The notes under the pieces were generated by a model, which ran no database searches, was not told the origin of the DNA, and saw only the letters and a program-made list of their open reading frames with translations. A DNA stretch of 64,000 bases, taken from contig NW_023501077.1 of assembly GCF_014066305.1 (NCBI RefSeq), forward strand, positions 186,001-250,000, written 5' to 3'. Origin of the DNA: Letharia columbiana (taxonomy: Eukaryota > Ascomycota > Lecanoromycetes > Lecanorales > Parmeliaceae). Position numbers and translations under genes: made by a program. Positions within the stretch are counted from its first letter, which is position 1. Each line of letters begins with the position of its first letter. Of the stretch, positions 43,058-54,400 are shown piece after piece.

Positions 43058-43486
43058 TTAAGGTACTCTAGCTCAACGCCTTTCAATTCTAGCCGTCAAA
43101 GTCGGCCTCAAGTCTGACATTACCGCCGGATAATATAATGGTCACAGCTTCAATGCGACTGACAGAAAGTATCTAATGTATCTACCTTATGAGTTGATTG
43201 AAATGCACTGTGTATTGCGATCAAGTTTCACCATACATATCCTGAAACCCTAGAAGAGCCTGAAGAGGAATAGTAATCGATTGGCTTGACTCAAAAGACG
43301 CCCGCTGCACGCTTTCAGCCATGCACTCTGGTACCTTCTAGTAAGCTAGTATCACAATGATGGTAAAATTACAGGTGTATCTCCTCCTAGCGCCTTAAAT
43401 GCATGTTGAAAAATTCGGTCCCCACCAACCCTAACGAGAAGTTGCTGATGGACATCGAATGTCTACCGCCTTCTTGACTGATGAAC
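43058..43486. other. Intergenic gap downstream of pre2
   Basis: It lies between the element and the pre2 3' end. No coding frame or RNA gene was recognised. Confidence 0.4.
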
Positions 43487-44501
43487 TCACAGATTTGCCG
43501 TGACATTGCTGAACTCGCCCTTCTCCAGCTTCGTCTTCCAGAAGATAGGATTCGTGTCCTGCGAGACCCGTCAGTAATTTGGGACTGGCTGAAAATTGTT
43601 TGGACAAAAGTACTCTGAAGCCGTGCTTGACCCAACCGTCCTCCTTGACGTGATACAGGTTGATGAAGCCACCGGAGAAAGCATCTCTATGCGTAGCCGC
43701 GAGGATGCTTCTTGAACCAAGCTCCAGTGCTTCTTCTTCGCTTAGGTTGTAGTGATACTCCGCATCCAGGACTCCGTACGCAAAAGTCTGGCCTGACCCC
43801 ACGCAAAATAAATTGCCAGCTAGCCGAGTACCTTCTGAATCGATATAGTACAGCGCAGGGCCTTCTTGTGGTGTGACACCGGCACACATTGTACCCATGC
43901 TCAAGCCCATGCCCTTGTACGAGTAGACGAGATTCGAAAGAATCTTAGATGCTGCGGCCACAGATATACGGCGCTTGTGGCGGAGCTCGTGGAGTCGACA
44001 TTGCATACCGAGGTAGCCCAACCAATACTGACAATCCTATCGGGCTTCAGTACCAGTCTGTTCCATCACTGACATTCCCCTAGAGCCTTACCGCAGCACC
44101 ACCGGCCATCGTACCCAACAGGCAGTTGTTGATCTCGATGACTTTCTTGACTGTTTGGCTGGCAATCCAATCTCCTGCCGAAGCTCTTGAATCTGTAGCC
44201 ACAATGATGCCCCCTTGAAATCGGAATGCGAGCGTTGTTGTGCCGTGTGCAAGCTTGATGGGGCAACTTGGGTTGGCATGATCGTCTGTCAACGCGCGAA
44301 GGAAGGCTGAAGGCTGAGGGTCATTTTCAGCAACTGTACCAGACGTAGTAGAGCTCAAGGACAACTCACGTTCCGCATGGGGGGTAATGCAAAGTTCAAG
44401 GACAGTGATGGCTTTGCTTGTATCAGCTCTTGGTGCTCGTCTGACGAGTAGCCTTCATCCTCAAAAGCTGGACGGCTATATGTTGCCACTAAGGCGTCCA
44501 T
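43487..44501 (-). CDS. pre2: Proteasome subunit beta type-5 (Pre2)
   Basis: Four exons: 44501..44370, 44313..44092, 44036..43614 and 43558..43487, with introns of 56, 55 and 55 bp, give 282 residues. This 20S proteasome subunit carries the chymotrypsin-like site. The N-terminal propeptide starts [20 protein letters not shown]. The processing site is [10 protein letters not shown], making Thr69 the catalytic nucleophile of the mature subunit. [11 protein letters not shown] and ASQTVKKV supply the Asp and Lys of the active site. Further family blocks are [38 protein letters not shown] and [20 protein letters not shown]. The last exon ([19 protein letters not shown]) is in a different frame from the exon before it and was placed by its match to the family tail. 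Confidence 0.96.
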
Positions 44502-44885
44502 CTCGACAGGACGACTGCGTCAAGGGCTATAATGTGTGTTCAGAGGGGGAATGGGAGGCAGAGAAGAAGTTAGATTATGTCAAAGTAGAAGGTTGATGTG
44601 AATCAGTCGTGCTTCTACAGCACTTGCTAGGTCCACGCAACACGCCAAGCAACTATTTCATCATAAGGCTGAATCAGACTAGCTCAAGCAAGATTACTTT
44701 ATACTTAGAACCTCAATACTTTCCACAACCCATCACTCATTGCTCAATCTTCACATAAGACTTATCAGCGGTGCAACTATTTACGCGATCTGTGATATCC
44801 CGTATTTACTTAGAACATCCAGAAGAGACAAGAAACTTCGCCACCATCAAACTCAGCTTCCACTTCCTCATCAATCAAGGCCGCC
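44502..44885. promoter_or_regulatory. Divergent promoter region of pre2 and nab2
   Basis: Only 384 bases separate the two divergent start codons, so the promoters are likely shared or overlapping. I saw no classical proteasome-associated element with certainty. Confidence 0.4.
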
Positions 44886-46580
44886 ATGGCCGTGGAAGTG
44901 GTCCTCAATACACCCCTCGCTGACGCGCTCAGCAATGTGGTCCAGCCAAAACTGTCGGAGGTGGGGTGGAGCACTGGGGGGCTTGACGACTCTGCGCTGG
45001 GAGAATACATCATCCTGATGCTTGTGAACGGGAAAACGCAGGAACAGATTGCGGCCGAGCTTTCCAATGACCTGCTCAATCTCGGGCCTGATGATACTGG
45101 AGCAACGGACTTTGCAAAGTGGCTTTTTGAGCAGGTCGATATCCTGAACGGGCAACTGAACGGGCCTCCTGCGTTTCAGATATCACAAGCGCAGCAAGGC
45201 CAGGCAATACCATCATATGTAGACGAAGGGAGTTCATTCAGTGGTGGAGACAGACATCCAAACGACGGAGGAGGTACTGATACTGATATGGGTGAAGCTA
45301 TGGACGGGGTCCATAATGGGGCTATGTATGCATCCGTCATTCTCGATCTCGTCATTCACAATCCACTGACAGACGTAAATAGACCGACTGGTCCCAAGTC
45401 GATGCGGAATCCTTCACGAAACGGCAACAAAAGAATAATAGGTCAAATATCAAAAGCCATGGATCGATCAGGCGACGTTGCTCTTCATCGCGTCCGACCG
45501 CAACAAGGCACTGAGCGTATCAATACGCATAGCCGGCCACCACCGAAAGGCCCCCGAACTGATCAAAATCGAACACCGAGAACGCAACCAAACGGAAGAC
45601 GAATGGGCATGCCCAATACTGGAGCGGCCGGTCCGTTGATGCAGCTGACACCACAGGAGCAAGTGCTATTGATGTCTATGTACGAGGATCAGGCACGAAT
45701 GATGCAACAAATTTTCTCCCCTCAACAACAACAGATGTTCATGCCATCAATAAACCCAGCTTTCCAGAATGGCGCTGCACCATCAAGGCAACAACCAGGC
45801 CGGTCTCTCTTCGAGAGGGTGGAGGGCAATCCGCAACGGCAGAACGGACACTTCAATAAAGGTTCGCAGTTGAACGGTGCAAGGTTCCAGTCCCAAGAGC
45901 CTTCTACAGATACGGATATCCCTAGCAGTTACACCAATGGCGACATCTCGTCGTCTATGGAGGTTGAAAGCTCACAGAACAATCCACCAGAATCGGCCTC
46001 AGAGACGATTTGCAGATTCAATTTGACTTGCACGAAGACAGACTGCCCGTACGCTCATCAATCTCCTGAGGCGCCTCCAGGAACCACCATCGATGTGAAT
46101 GACGAGTGTCCGTTTGGTGCCGCCTGCAAAAGCCGAAAGTGCGTGGGCCGTCATCCATCGCCCGCTCAGAGGGTCAGTCATCAATCCGAGCAGGATTGCA
46201 GGTTTTTCCCGCATTGCGCAAATCCTTCATGTCCATTCCGACATCCTACAGCGATGCCTCCTTGCAGGTTCGGCGCCGATTGCAAGAAGGAAGGGTGTAA
46301 ATTTATGCACGTCAAAACCACGTGTCGATTTAATCCCTGCTTAAATCCACAATGTCCCTTCAAGCATGCTGAGGGTCAGAAGAGAGGAGTCTTTGGAGAC
46401 AAGGTTTGGCGGGTGGCGGATGATAGTGAAGACAAGGGCCATGTCAGCGAGAGGAAGTTCGTCGACGAGATGGGGGAGGAGGAGCTGGTGGTGCCGGACG
46501 TCAAACTCGAGGATATCAAGGCCGAGGACCAAACGCATGGATCCCAGAGTTCAAGCCTAGGGGCCGATGTTGTCACATGA
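44886..46580 (+). CDS. nab2: Nuclear poly(A)-binding protein Nab2 (CCCH fingers)
   Basis: Two exons, 44886..45325 and 45383..46580, give 545 residues. The 57-bp intron is stopless and divisible by three, so the unspliced frame also stays open; splicing restores AIPTGPKSMRN, the family reading. The N-terminal PWI-like helical domain contains GEYIILMLVNGKTQEQIAAEL. The centre is rich in Gln, Asn, Pro, Gly and Arg. Five CCCH zinc fingers lie in the C-terminal part: CRFNLTCTKTDCPYAH, CPFGAACKSRKCVGRH, CRFFPHCANPSCPFRH, CRFGADCKKEGCKFMH and CRFNPCLNPQCPFKH. Nab2 limits poly(A) length and takes part in mRNA export. The ATG lies in a good context (GCCATGG). Confidence 0.92.
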   Translation: MAVEVVLNTPLADALSNVVQPKLSEVGWSTGGLDDSALGEYIILMLVNGKTQEQIAAELSNDLLNLGPDDTGATDFAKWLFEQVDILNGQLNGPPAFQISQAQQGQAIPSYVDEGSSFSGGDRHPNDGGGTDTDMGEAMDGVHNGAMYASVILDLVIHNPLTDVNRPTGPKSMRNPSRNGNKRIIGQISKAMDRSGDVALHRVRPQQGTERINTHSRPPPKGPRTDQNRTPRTQPNGRRMGMPNTGAAGPLMQLTPQEQVLLMSMYEDQARMMQQIFSPQQQQMFMPSINPAFQNGAAPSRQQPGRSLFERVEGNPQRQNGHFNKGSQLNGARFQSQEPSTDTDIPSSYTNGDISSSMEVESSQNNPPESASETICRFNLTCTKTDCPYAHQSPEAPPGTTIDVNDECPFGAACKSRKCVGRHPSPAQRVSHQSEQDCRFFPHCANPSCPFRHPTAMPPCRFGADCKKEGCKFMHVKTTCRFNPCLNPQCPFKHAEGQKRGVFGDKVWRVADDSEDKGHVSERKFVDEMGEEELVVPDVKLEDIKAEDQTHGSQSSSLGADVVT

Positions 46581-46986
46581 TCCGGAGCACTAAGAGTAGA
46601 GGCAGGCGATCGGCTCAACGTGTTCAGGCGCAAGGGTTGGCAAGGTTGCAAAATTACGTATGCATGGGGCGTGTCACACATATGAAGATCGTGACGGTGT
46701 CCAAATTCTTAAAGAGTCCTAAGCGGTTTTCAGGAAGGAGAGTGGCTTTCGCGTTGGCATGCCTACCTCGATAGCAGACATGTCATCTCGTAGGGATCGA
46801 GTTGTCGTTAAGCAATTAAATACCGTTAGTTCGGTTATCATACCACATCAAAATTGCTGCTCTGATGGTATTTCCCGCACCTCAAAATCTCGTGGTGGAT
46901 ACCTGTTCTCCATTACACCCAGCTGCTGTACTCCGTACTTAGAATCCCCCCACCAAACCACATACGGCGCATCCAGGGATTTTCTC
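46581..46986. promoter_or_regulatory. Gap between nab2 and hem14
   Basis: About 400 bases, with the hem14 promoter and leader. The hem14 frame is open back to 46759 but without a better start codon. Confidence 0.4.
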
Positions 46987-48874
46987 ATGAATAAATTGAC
47001 TTCGATCCCTCAATGTCCATTTAACACCTTAGAAACCTTGCTCAAGCAATGCTATGCTCGACCTGCTTGTCAGAGGTCTTTCTTATATCGGCATTATGTC
47101 ACAGCGTCATCGACATCGAACACGAAACCTGAACCTCCAAGGATAGCCGTTCTGGGAGGGGGGATCACCGGGCTAGCTTGTGCCTACTTCCTGTCTAGAG
47201 ATCTTCCAAACGCCAAGATCACGCTTTTCGAGGCCAGCTCACGGTTGGGTGGATGGCTTCATTCAAGATCAGTGGATATCGGCAGTGGAACTGTAGTTTT
47301 CGAGCAAGGGCCACGCAATCTACGCCCAACAATGCCAAATGGTCTTATAACCTTGGATTTGGTATGAGAGCAGCACATTTCATTGCCTGCCCAGGCTGAC
47401 CGACGCCATCCAGGTCCGTAACCTTGGCTTGGAGGATCGAGTCCTGATGACCTCCAAAAACTCAGTTGCTGCCCAGAATAGGTTTATTTACTACCCAGAT
47501 CATCTTGTGCGAATGCCTGGGCCCGGTTCCTCGTTGCTCCAAACCATTTTGAGTGTTTTGTCCGAGCCTATCTTCAAAGGTACTATTTCCGGGGCCTTGT
47601 CAGAGGTCACTAAGCCCCGACGTCCAGAGGATCTCCAGGACGAGTCTATCGGTTCCTTTTTCACTCGGAGATTTGGCTCTGCTTTGGCAGACAATGTAGT
47701 GTCTGGTGTTTTCCATGGTATCTACGCTGGTGATATCTACAAGCTCAGTGCTCGGGCAATACTGCCATCACTATGGGCAATTGAATGGCGAAACAACTCA
47801 ATCATGAAAGGATTACTAGAAGAAGCAATTGGAGGGATGCGGCCAATTGCTACAAGCGATTTGGACTTGATAAAGACACTCCAGAGCCAGCCTATCACGT
47901 CTGACAAGCTAGAAGTCGCTAAGAAATCTAGCGTATACACGTTCAAGGGCGGGATTGGCGAATTGGCTGACAAGCTGGAGGCAAAGCTCGATGAGAGTGA
48001 TAATGTCCTCATACTGGAAAACACCGATGTCGGACAAATCAGGATAGTGTCAACTGCGGCTGGCGAGAAGGTATGGATGCCTTTTATGAATGACATCGAC
48101 GTCCGAGCAGTATAGTCTTCTGTGCGATCTGTGAAATCCTGGACGCTGACTAGAAGGAAATAGATCCAAATAAACGCAAAGGAAGCTTCAAATCGAGAAA
48201 CGACGGACTACGATTTTGATCATGTTGTATCTACAATACCCGGAAATAAGCTTGCCAGCATCGCATCTCGATCACCTATTACTAGTCTCTCACCTTTATC
48301 TCGTACCTCTGCTGTCACAGTCATGGTCGTAAATCTCTTCTTTTCGAATCCTAAAATCCTCCCAGTCCACGGTTTCGGTTACCTGTTGCCTCGGTCTGTG
48401 CCATTCGAACAGAATCCTGAAAGGGCGCTTGGTGTCGTCTTCGACTCTGATGCCAGTATCGGTCAGGACGATGTACCGGGCACCAAAGTGACCGTGATGT
48501 TAGGTGGGCATTGGTGGGACGACTTCGACGCTTATCCCGACGAGGATGAAGGGGCTAGCATGGCGAAGGCACTGCTAAAGCGCCATCTGGGCGTTAACGA
48601 GGAGCCTCGAGCCATCAGAGTAAGTCTGCAGCGTAGTTGCATACCTCAATACGGCGTTGGCCATGAGGCGCGGATGGAGGATGCCAGTCTTCGCTTGGAC
48701 TCCTTCAAAGGTAGACTCAGAGTTGCTGGAAATAGCTATACAGGCGTGGGACTCAATGACTGCATAAGGGCTGCTAGGGATGTGGTCAAAGGTCTCGTTG
48801 ATGGTACTGGAACGACTGGACTCGAATCTTTTGTTGGCGGGAAGAAGTGGTCGTGGATAAGCGAGACGAGTTGA
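46987..48874 (+). CDS. hem14: Protoporphyrinogen oxidase Hem14
   Basis: Three exons, 46987..47361, 47414..48070 and 48164..48874 (introns 52 and 93 bp), give 580 residues. The enzyme oxidises protoporphyrinogen IX to protoporphyrin IX, the penultimate heme step, on the mitochondrial inner membrane. The N-terminal ~45 residues are basic and rich in Ser and Cys, consistent with import. The FAD-binding motif RIAVLGGGITGLACAYFLS is at about residues 52-70, followed by FEASSRLGGWLHS. The C-terminal part has HGFGYLLPRSVPFEQNPERA and SLQRSCIPQYGVGHEARM, typical of eukaryotic PPO. The last exon begins after an AG at 48163, which alone keeps the frame. Confidence 0.94.
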
Positions 48875-49313
48875 AAATAATATAGCTCAGAAGTCGACAG
48901 GCTTGTGATTCAGTCACACACGGCACTGGAATGTCGCTTGGTCAGTGGACTCGACGTGCTTTCAGTGGCAGCCTTTTTGCCTGGCGAGGGATCGAGGTGT
49001 GAAAAGTGAGTGGATGAGGAGAGCATATCGCAGCAGCTAAACGCAAAAGGTAAACAGTAGTAGCAGCGCCGGCGAGATTGATGCTGAAAACTATTTCGTC
49101 ACTGCTTTGGGTATACCACAGGTCACGGCGCAAGTGATAGCAGAGCTCCCGTATGGCGCTTGTTTCTTGATACGAGTGAAGCTGGATGTGAATATTGCTA
49201 ACCTTCGCAAGGGTATATTCGCGGGAAAGACCTGTGCAAGTAACGCCTTCTTCGGCTCTGGAACCATTTCTGCTGTTAACCACCTGAATGCCGCCCCTCG
49301 TCGAGCGCTTTTA
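48875..49313. other. Intergenic gap, convergent 3' ends
   Basis: Hem14 (+) and the PYM gene (-) end toward each other. I see nothing recognisable in the gap. Confidence 0.5.
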
Positions 49314-49520
49314 TCACACATCATGTGCCTTCTTAGCTCCATCGCTATCAAAGCCTAGACTGTCCAATTGTCGTATTAGCTCCTGGATTTTGATAACTTT
49401 CTCGAACTGCTCAGGGAGCAAACTTTCTCCTTTATCCTTCTTCTCTCGCAATTGTCGTGCTTGCCGTAGCTTCTTCTTCAAGTTCCGCGCCTGTTTCTCC
49501 TTCTCTGCTTCGGGTTCCAC

Positions 49521-49559
<39 letters not shown>

Positions 49560-50030
49560 CGGCTCCTGAGATGGTGGCGGACCTTCTGCCCTCCCATTAT
49601 CCTTCCACTCCGGGTTTGAATCTTTGTCCGGATTTGAATCTTTGCTGGATTGTCGATAGCATTCCACCTTTGCTTTTGCGTTCACAAGACTCTCATTCTC
49701 CTCCTCGCCCTCCGCAACCTTTGCCCTCTTCCTCGCTTCTCTTCTCTTAGCATTCTTTCCCGTGCTTGACTTTCCATCCTCTAAATCTTTCAGACCCTCG
49801 GCGCCAGGAACACCGCCACTTCCTCTTGTCTTCCATGCCTCGGCCGTCCTGTTCTTGTAGACTTCGACATCTTCAGGGGGCCTGTAGCCAGGTCGTATCT
49901 TGATTTCTTTGCGGAGGGAGCCATCGGCGCGAGTTGATGGAGGAATATGCCGATCACCAGTCGGAGTGGTAAGGATACCGGAGCGAGGGATCGGGAATTG
50001 AGATGGGAAAGGGCTGGTGGATGTCGGCAT
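49314..50030 (-). CDS. PYM1: Partner of Y14 and Mago (PYM/WIBG)
   Basis: A single exon of 238 residues starting MPTSTSPFPSQFPIP. The N-terminal Mago-binding segment is the diagnostic part: GILTTPTGDRHIPPSTRADG and KEIKIRPGYRPPEDVEVYKN. PYM binds Mago-Y14, joins ribosomes and helps take the exon-junction complex off mRNA, which fits an intron-rich genome. The middle is charged, with a run of Glu-Pro dipeptides encoded by a hexanucleotide repeat, then a lysine-rich helix and a conserved C-terminal helix (EQFEKVIKIQELIRQLDSLG). Confidence 0.88.
49521..49566. repeat. CAGGCT hexanucleotide repeat within PYM
   Basis: About seven units of CAGGCT (with one CCGGCT), encoding the Glu-Pro run. The reading frame is kept whatever the repeat number. 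Confidence 0.9.
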
Positions 50031-50332
50031 CGTTGCGCTGTAGAGAATGCAGGCGACGGATGGTTCAGAGCTTATGATATTGTGAGATATTCAAGACGTA
50101 GAGCAGATTCTTATATCCATGAGACCAATCGTCATGCTAGACAACCAGTTGTTCTTGAGGGGAAAGTGAACGTGATGCTCGACCACTCGTGCGTTCTGCA
50201 TAATCACTCAAGCTACGGTTGACCAAGCGACGCTGTTATTCCGCCGCCAATATAGACCAACTTCCCTCGTTGACTGACTATCTTCACACCATAATCTCTA
50301 CACAGATCTGCACATTGATCACAATCATCATA
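50031..50332. promoter_or_regulatory. Divergent promoter region of PYM1 and qcr9
   Basis: About 300 bases between the two divergent start codons, AT-rich toward the qcr9 start. Confidence 0.4.
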
Positions 50333-50748
50333 ATGGCTGGTGTAAGTAACGGGAGACCAATTGACAGACTGCAAAGCTAACTGTTAATGCCCCTAGATCG
50401 CGGGCGGCCTCTACAAGCAAGTATCTGTAGCCTCTACAGCGGAAGCCTTAGCTAATACCCACAAAGCTCCATCTTCCGAAGAAATGTGGTCTTCTTGTCC
50501 GCGGTATTCAGCGGAGCTTTCGCATTCGAGATGTAAGACCACTCGACGACTGCTTGAAAAGAGAAGCGGGAGCTGACGGGCGTGGGGTACAAGTGGATTC
50601 GATCAAGCTCTAAGCAAATACTGGGATTGGAACAATAAGGGAGTGAGTAAAAAGCCATCAATTCGTGACTGCGGCTTCGGCTGATAAGTTGGATCAGCGG
50701 CAATGGAAAGACATACGACATAAGTACGTGGAGAATGAAGAGGAGTGA
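50333..50748 (+). CDS. qcr9: Cytochrome bc1 complex subunit 9 (Qcr9)
   Basis: Five exons: 50333..50341 (9 bp), 50397..50416 (20 bp), 50467..50532, 50594..50642 and 50698..50748. The introns are 55, 50, 61 and 55 bp, and the product has 64 residues, the usual size. The second intron has a GC-AG pair (GCAAGT...AAAG). The protein is MAGIAGGLYNSIFRRNVVF, then a membrane helix (LSAVFSGAFAFEIGF), then DQALSKYWDWNNKGRQWKDI and RHKYVENEEE. Qcr9 is a small inner-membrane subunit of complex III. Each exon alone is too short to be recognised, but all phases agree and the product matches the family end to end. Confidence 0.93.
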
Positions 50749-51402
50749 GGTGGGCTGTTGCAGTCATGTATCCGGCCGAGAGCACGAAAGTATATGACGT
50801 GAACTTTCATGTCTGCTTCTTGAGGAACGTGCTGTGTCGTCTTATACGCTGCTTTTGGGCGCATGACTAGGACCAATCTTCAAGCGGCATGGCTACATGT
50901 GAAGGGACTGTAAATAAATCAAGGGCTGGCAATGCAACGAAGAATTGCGTCTCAGTCATTCCTAGTACAAGATTTTCCATGCATGTCAATTTTTACTGGC
51001 TGTCATCAACATGTTGCCGTAGAGGCATACCTTACTCTAAGTGCTAGGGAATATCCTTTATACCCCTCCGTATTCCACCACCAGCACCGTGATAAATCCC
51101 AAGCTCTTTGATTCGGGCTCGTTCGTAAAGACGTAAACAAGCGAGAGATATATCTTCTATAAGAGACAAGTTTGACCAATTCAAAGGTCTGTGTTGGTGA
51201 GTTAGATGACTTCGTGACCTCCGCACTTCCCCTCTTCCACATTTCGAACACTTCCACGACGAAATCAAAGAAGAACACCATCTCGTCTCGACCGCCAGGC
51301 TTTCGAGCCAACGCCGTACTTGTGCCATCCTCTGTCCATTCGTCTTCGCCTGCGCCAACTTCTTCGAGGCACCGTCCTTACAGCAATGGAAAAGTACCTT
51401 CG
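50749..51402. promoter_or_regulatory. Gap upstream of ubr1
   Basis: About 650 bases. The ubr1 frame is open back to 51172 without an ATG, so an upstream exon may exist here; I could not place one. Otherwise nothing is recognised. Confidence 0.35.
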
Positions 51403-54400
51403 ATGATGTTACTGACAAGCCAAGAGCGACGCTTGTGCTATGCCCTTCGAGATCTTCCCCATGGGCATAGATACCGCTACACGGAGTACGCCAGCCAGTC
51501 ACTACAGCGAGCACTCTTCAACTCGCTTGTCGCCGAAAATGACGACTATCTACGGGCTCTTTTTGGAGGAAAAGTCCCAAAGGCCGGAGAGGACTGGGAC
51601 CTTCGGAGTGCTCAGGGCATGGTAGAAGGATCGGAGTACAGTGAAGCAGCTAGGGGCAAGCCTTGCGGTCATATATTCAAGGCCGGCGATGCTACTTACC
51701 GATGCAAAACGTGTACCACGGATGAGACATGTGTTCTCTGTACCCGCTGCTTCGAAGCTTCGGAGCATACAGGCCACCTTGTCAGTCAGCACATATCCTT
51801 GGGCAATAGCGGCTGCTGTGATTGCGGGGATGACGAAGCTTGGAAAATACCAGTCAAATGTGCCATACACACTTCACACACTTCCGCAACGGCGGGAAAA
51901 CAACGGCAAGCACCAAACCTTCCGGAAGAACTGGTTGAGAGTATCAAGATGACCGTCGGCCGAGCTATGGACTACCTTTGCGATGTCATTTCATGCTCAC
52001 CGGAGAATTTGCGGCTTGAGAAGAAAGAAGACATCATTAGGCAGGACGAGCGGCAGTCCTACTTGAATTCGAAATGGTACGAGGAGTCAGAAGATCCAGA
52101 TCCAGAATTTGCTTTGCTGCTATGGAACGACGAGAAGCATACAATAGACGAGGTTCAACAACAAGTGGCGAGAGCGTGCAAGGCTACGAAAAGTTTTGGG
52201 CTAGAGAAAGCTATCGAAACTAATGACATGGGACGCAGTGTCGTTAACTACTCACGGGATCTCAATAGCTTGCTGAAGGTGGCTAAGATCATCGAACAAA
52301 TCAAGATCACAGTGACCATACGATCCTCCCGGGATACCTTTCGCGAACAAATGTGCGGCACCATCATTGAGTGGCTGGGAGACATCGCTGGTTGTAGTGT
52401 TGGCGAGGACCACGACATTCTACGATATACTGTTTGCGAGGAGCTGCTCAAGACATGGCGCACGGGAAGCGTAGCCTTCAATAAGTGGGTTGGTATGAGC
52501 GGTTTAGACGACCATGAGATTGTTGAGTCAGCCTATCTTAGTGAAGCTGTAGCGTCCTCAGCAGCCCGTCGTGGTGGTGTACTGATCCCCGGACGATTCG
52601 GAGTACCCCACCTAGACAGCGATTCCGACGCGCTTACGAATGACATGGAGAATGATGATGGAGATGAGGACGGCGATAGCCAAATTAATGACGAGGACTT
52701 GGAGGTGGAGACGGAGCAGATGGACTTGGATGTTATACAAGCTGAATTGGATACTGAACACAACGATACGGATCATGACATGCGCACTCCTGGAGAAATG
52801 GAGGATGAGACCGAAGTATCTGAGGCTACTTACGCAGGCTATCCACCACCTCCGCCTCCACCGCCCGCGCCACCGCAGCAAGTGCTGCTCCGAGATCCTG
52901 TGCGAACTTTCTCCACGGACTCAAACATAGGAAACGAGCCAATATCAACGGGTTCGCTTGTATCGATGCCGACGTTCGAGATTCCACCAACACCTTGGTC
53001 ATTGCGGAGGAAATCACCAAGTCGTCCACCGACTTACTGGCTGGAACAGCCCAAAGCATATGCATCAAAAGAACTTGTACCTTTACATGAGGACTTGCGC
53101 CAACGTGTCCGTTTAGATTGGTTATTACTCTTTGATTTGAGGCTCTGGAAGAAAGCACGAATTGGTCTTCGAGATTTGTACATCAGTACCGTGGTTTCGA
53201 TACCCCAATTCAAACGCATTTTGGGATTGCGGTTTGCCGGATTGTATACTCTACTTGCGCAACTTTATCTTATTGCGGATCGCGAACCGGACCACTCTAT
53301 TGTCAATCTCTCTCTTCAGATGCTTACCACACCATCGATCGCCGAAGAACTTGTCGAGCGAGCAAATGTTCTTACGAATCTCTTCGCTACTCTCTACACA
53401 TTTCTCACACACCGCCAGGTGGGTCACCCATGGGATGTCGCCATACACGAGACTTTGGCATTTGATGCTGGTTCAGTCGCGAACCGTAGAATGTACCACT
53501 TTTTCGGAGATTTGAAGCATTTGTTTGACGTCGAATCCGTCAAGGAGAAATTCCGTACTCAAGAAAGATACGCGTTCCAATTCCTTGATCTCATTAGACT
53601 ACCCCAGGGCATTTGCCCAAACGTCAGAGCCGTGGGGGATCATGTCGAATACGAGAATGATGTATGGATTGGTGCATCTCTGATGACAAAGGAGATTAAC
53701 AGACTTTGCCGTCAATTCGCAGAGTCATTTCGTTGGCGGGACGACGAAGACAATTCGAAATTGTCTCGAGTGATAAGGACTGTTGCGAAAGCCACGATAA
53801 TTAACTCGGTTGGAGGAGAGCGTGTTCGATTTGACCAGGCTGAGATCAAGGCGGAAACTCGCTTCAAGACACTTGAACCCTTCTACTTCGAAAACGGTCC
53901 ATTTTCCTTTGATAACAATGTCAATGATTTCGAGATACGCCACACGGTTGTCGATTTTGTAGTTGAAGCGGAGCCAATCAGCTTCCATCATGCACTACAT
54001 TACACTCTTTCTTGGCTGATTGATGTCGGTAAGAAGAAGCCCGAGAAAGATATGAGGAGCTTGCTGCATTTCACCGTCAAAGAGCTGAAGGAACCTCCTC
54101 CGTACAAAGCTCTGATACCCGATCACGATCCGGAAAGCTACCTGATGGCTCTTTTTGACTTCCCGCTCCGAGTTTGTGCGTGGCTGGCGCAAATGAAAAC
54201 TAGCATGTGGGTAAGAAATGGGTTGAGTCTCCGACACCAAATGGGCACTTACCGGGGTGTGTCACTTCGAGACTTTGGGCATCATCGAGACATTTTCTTG
54301 CTTCAAACGGCCATGGTCATCTGCGACCCTAGCAGAGTCCTAGCTTCAATTATAGATCGGTTTGGCATGGATGACTGGATGAGAGGGCACTATGTCACTC

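Noticed and set aside
48154..48163. Alternative acceptor at the earlier TAG for hem14 exon 3
   Set aside because: It shifts the frame relative to the rest of the exon; the AG at 48163 keeps it.
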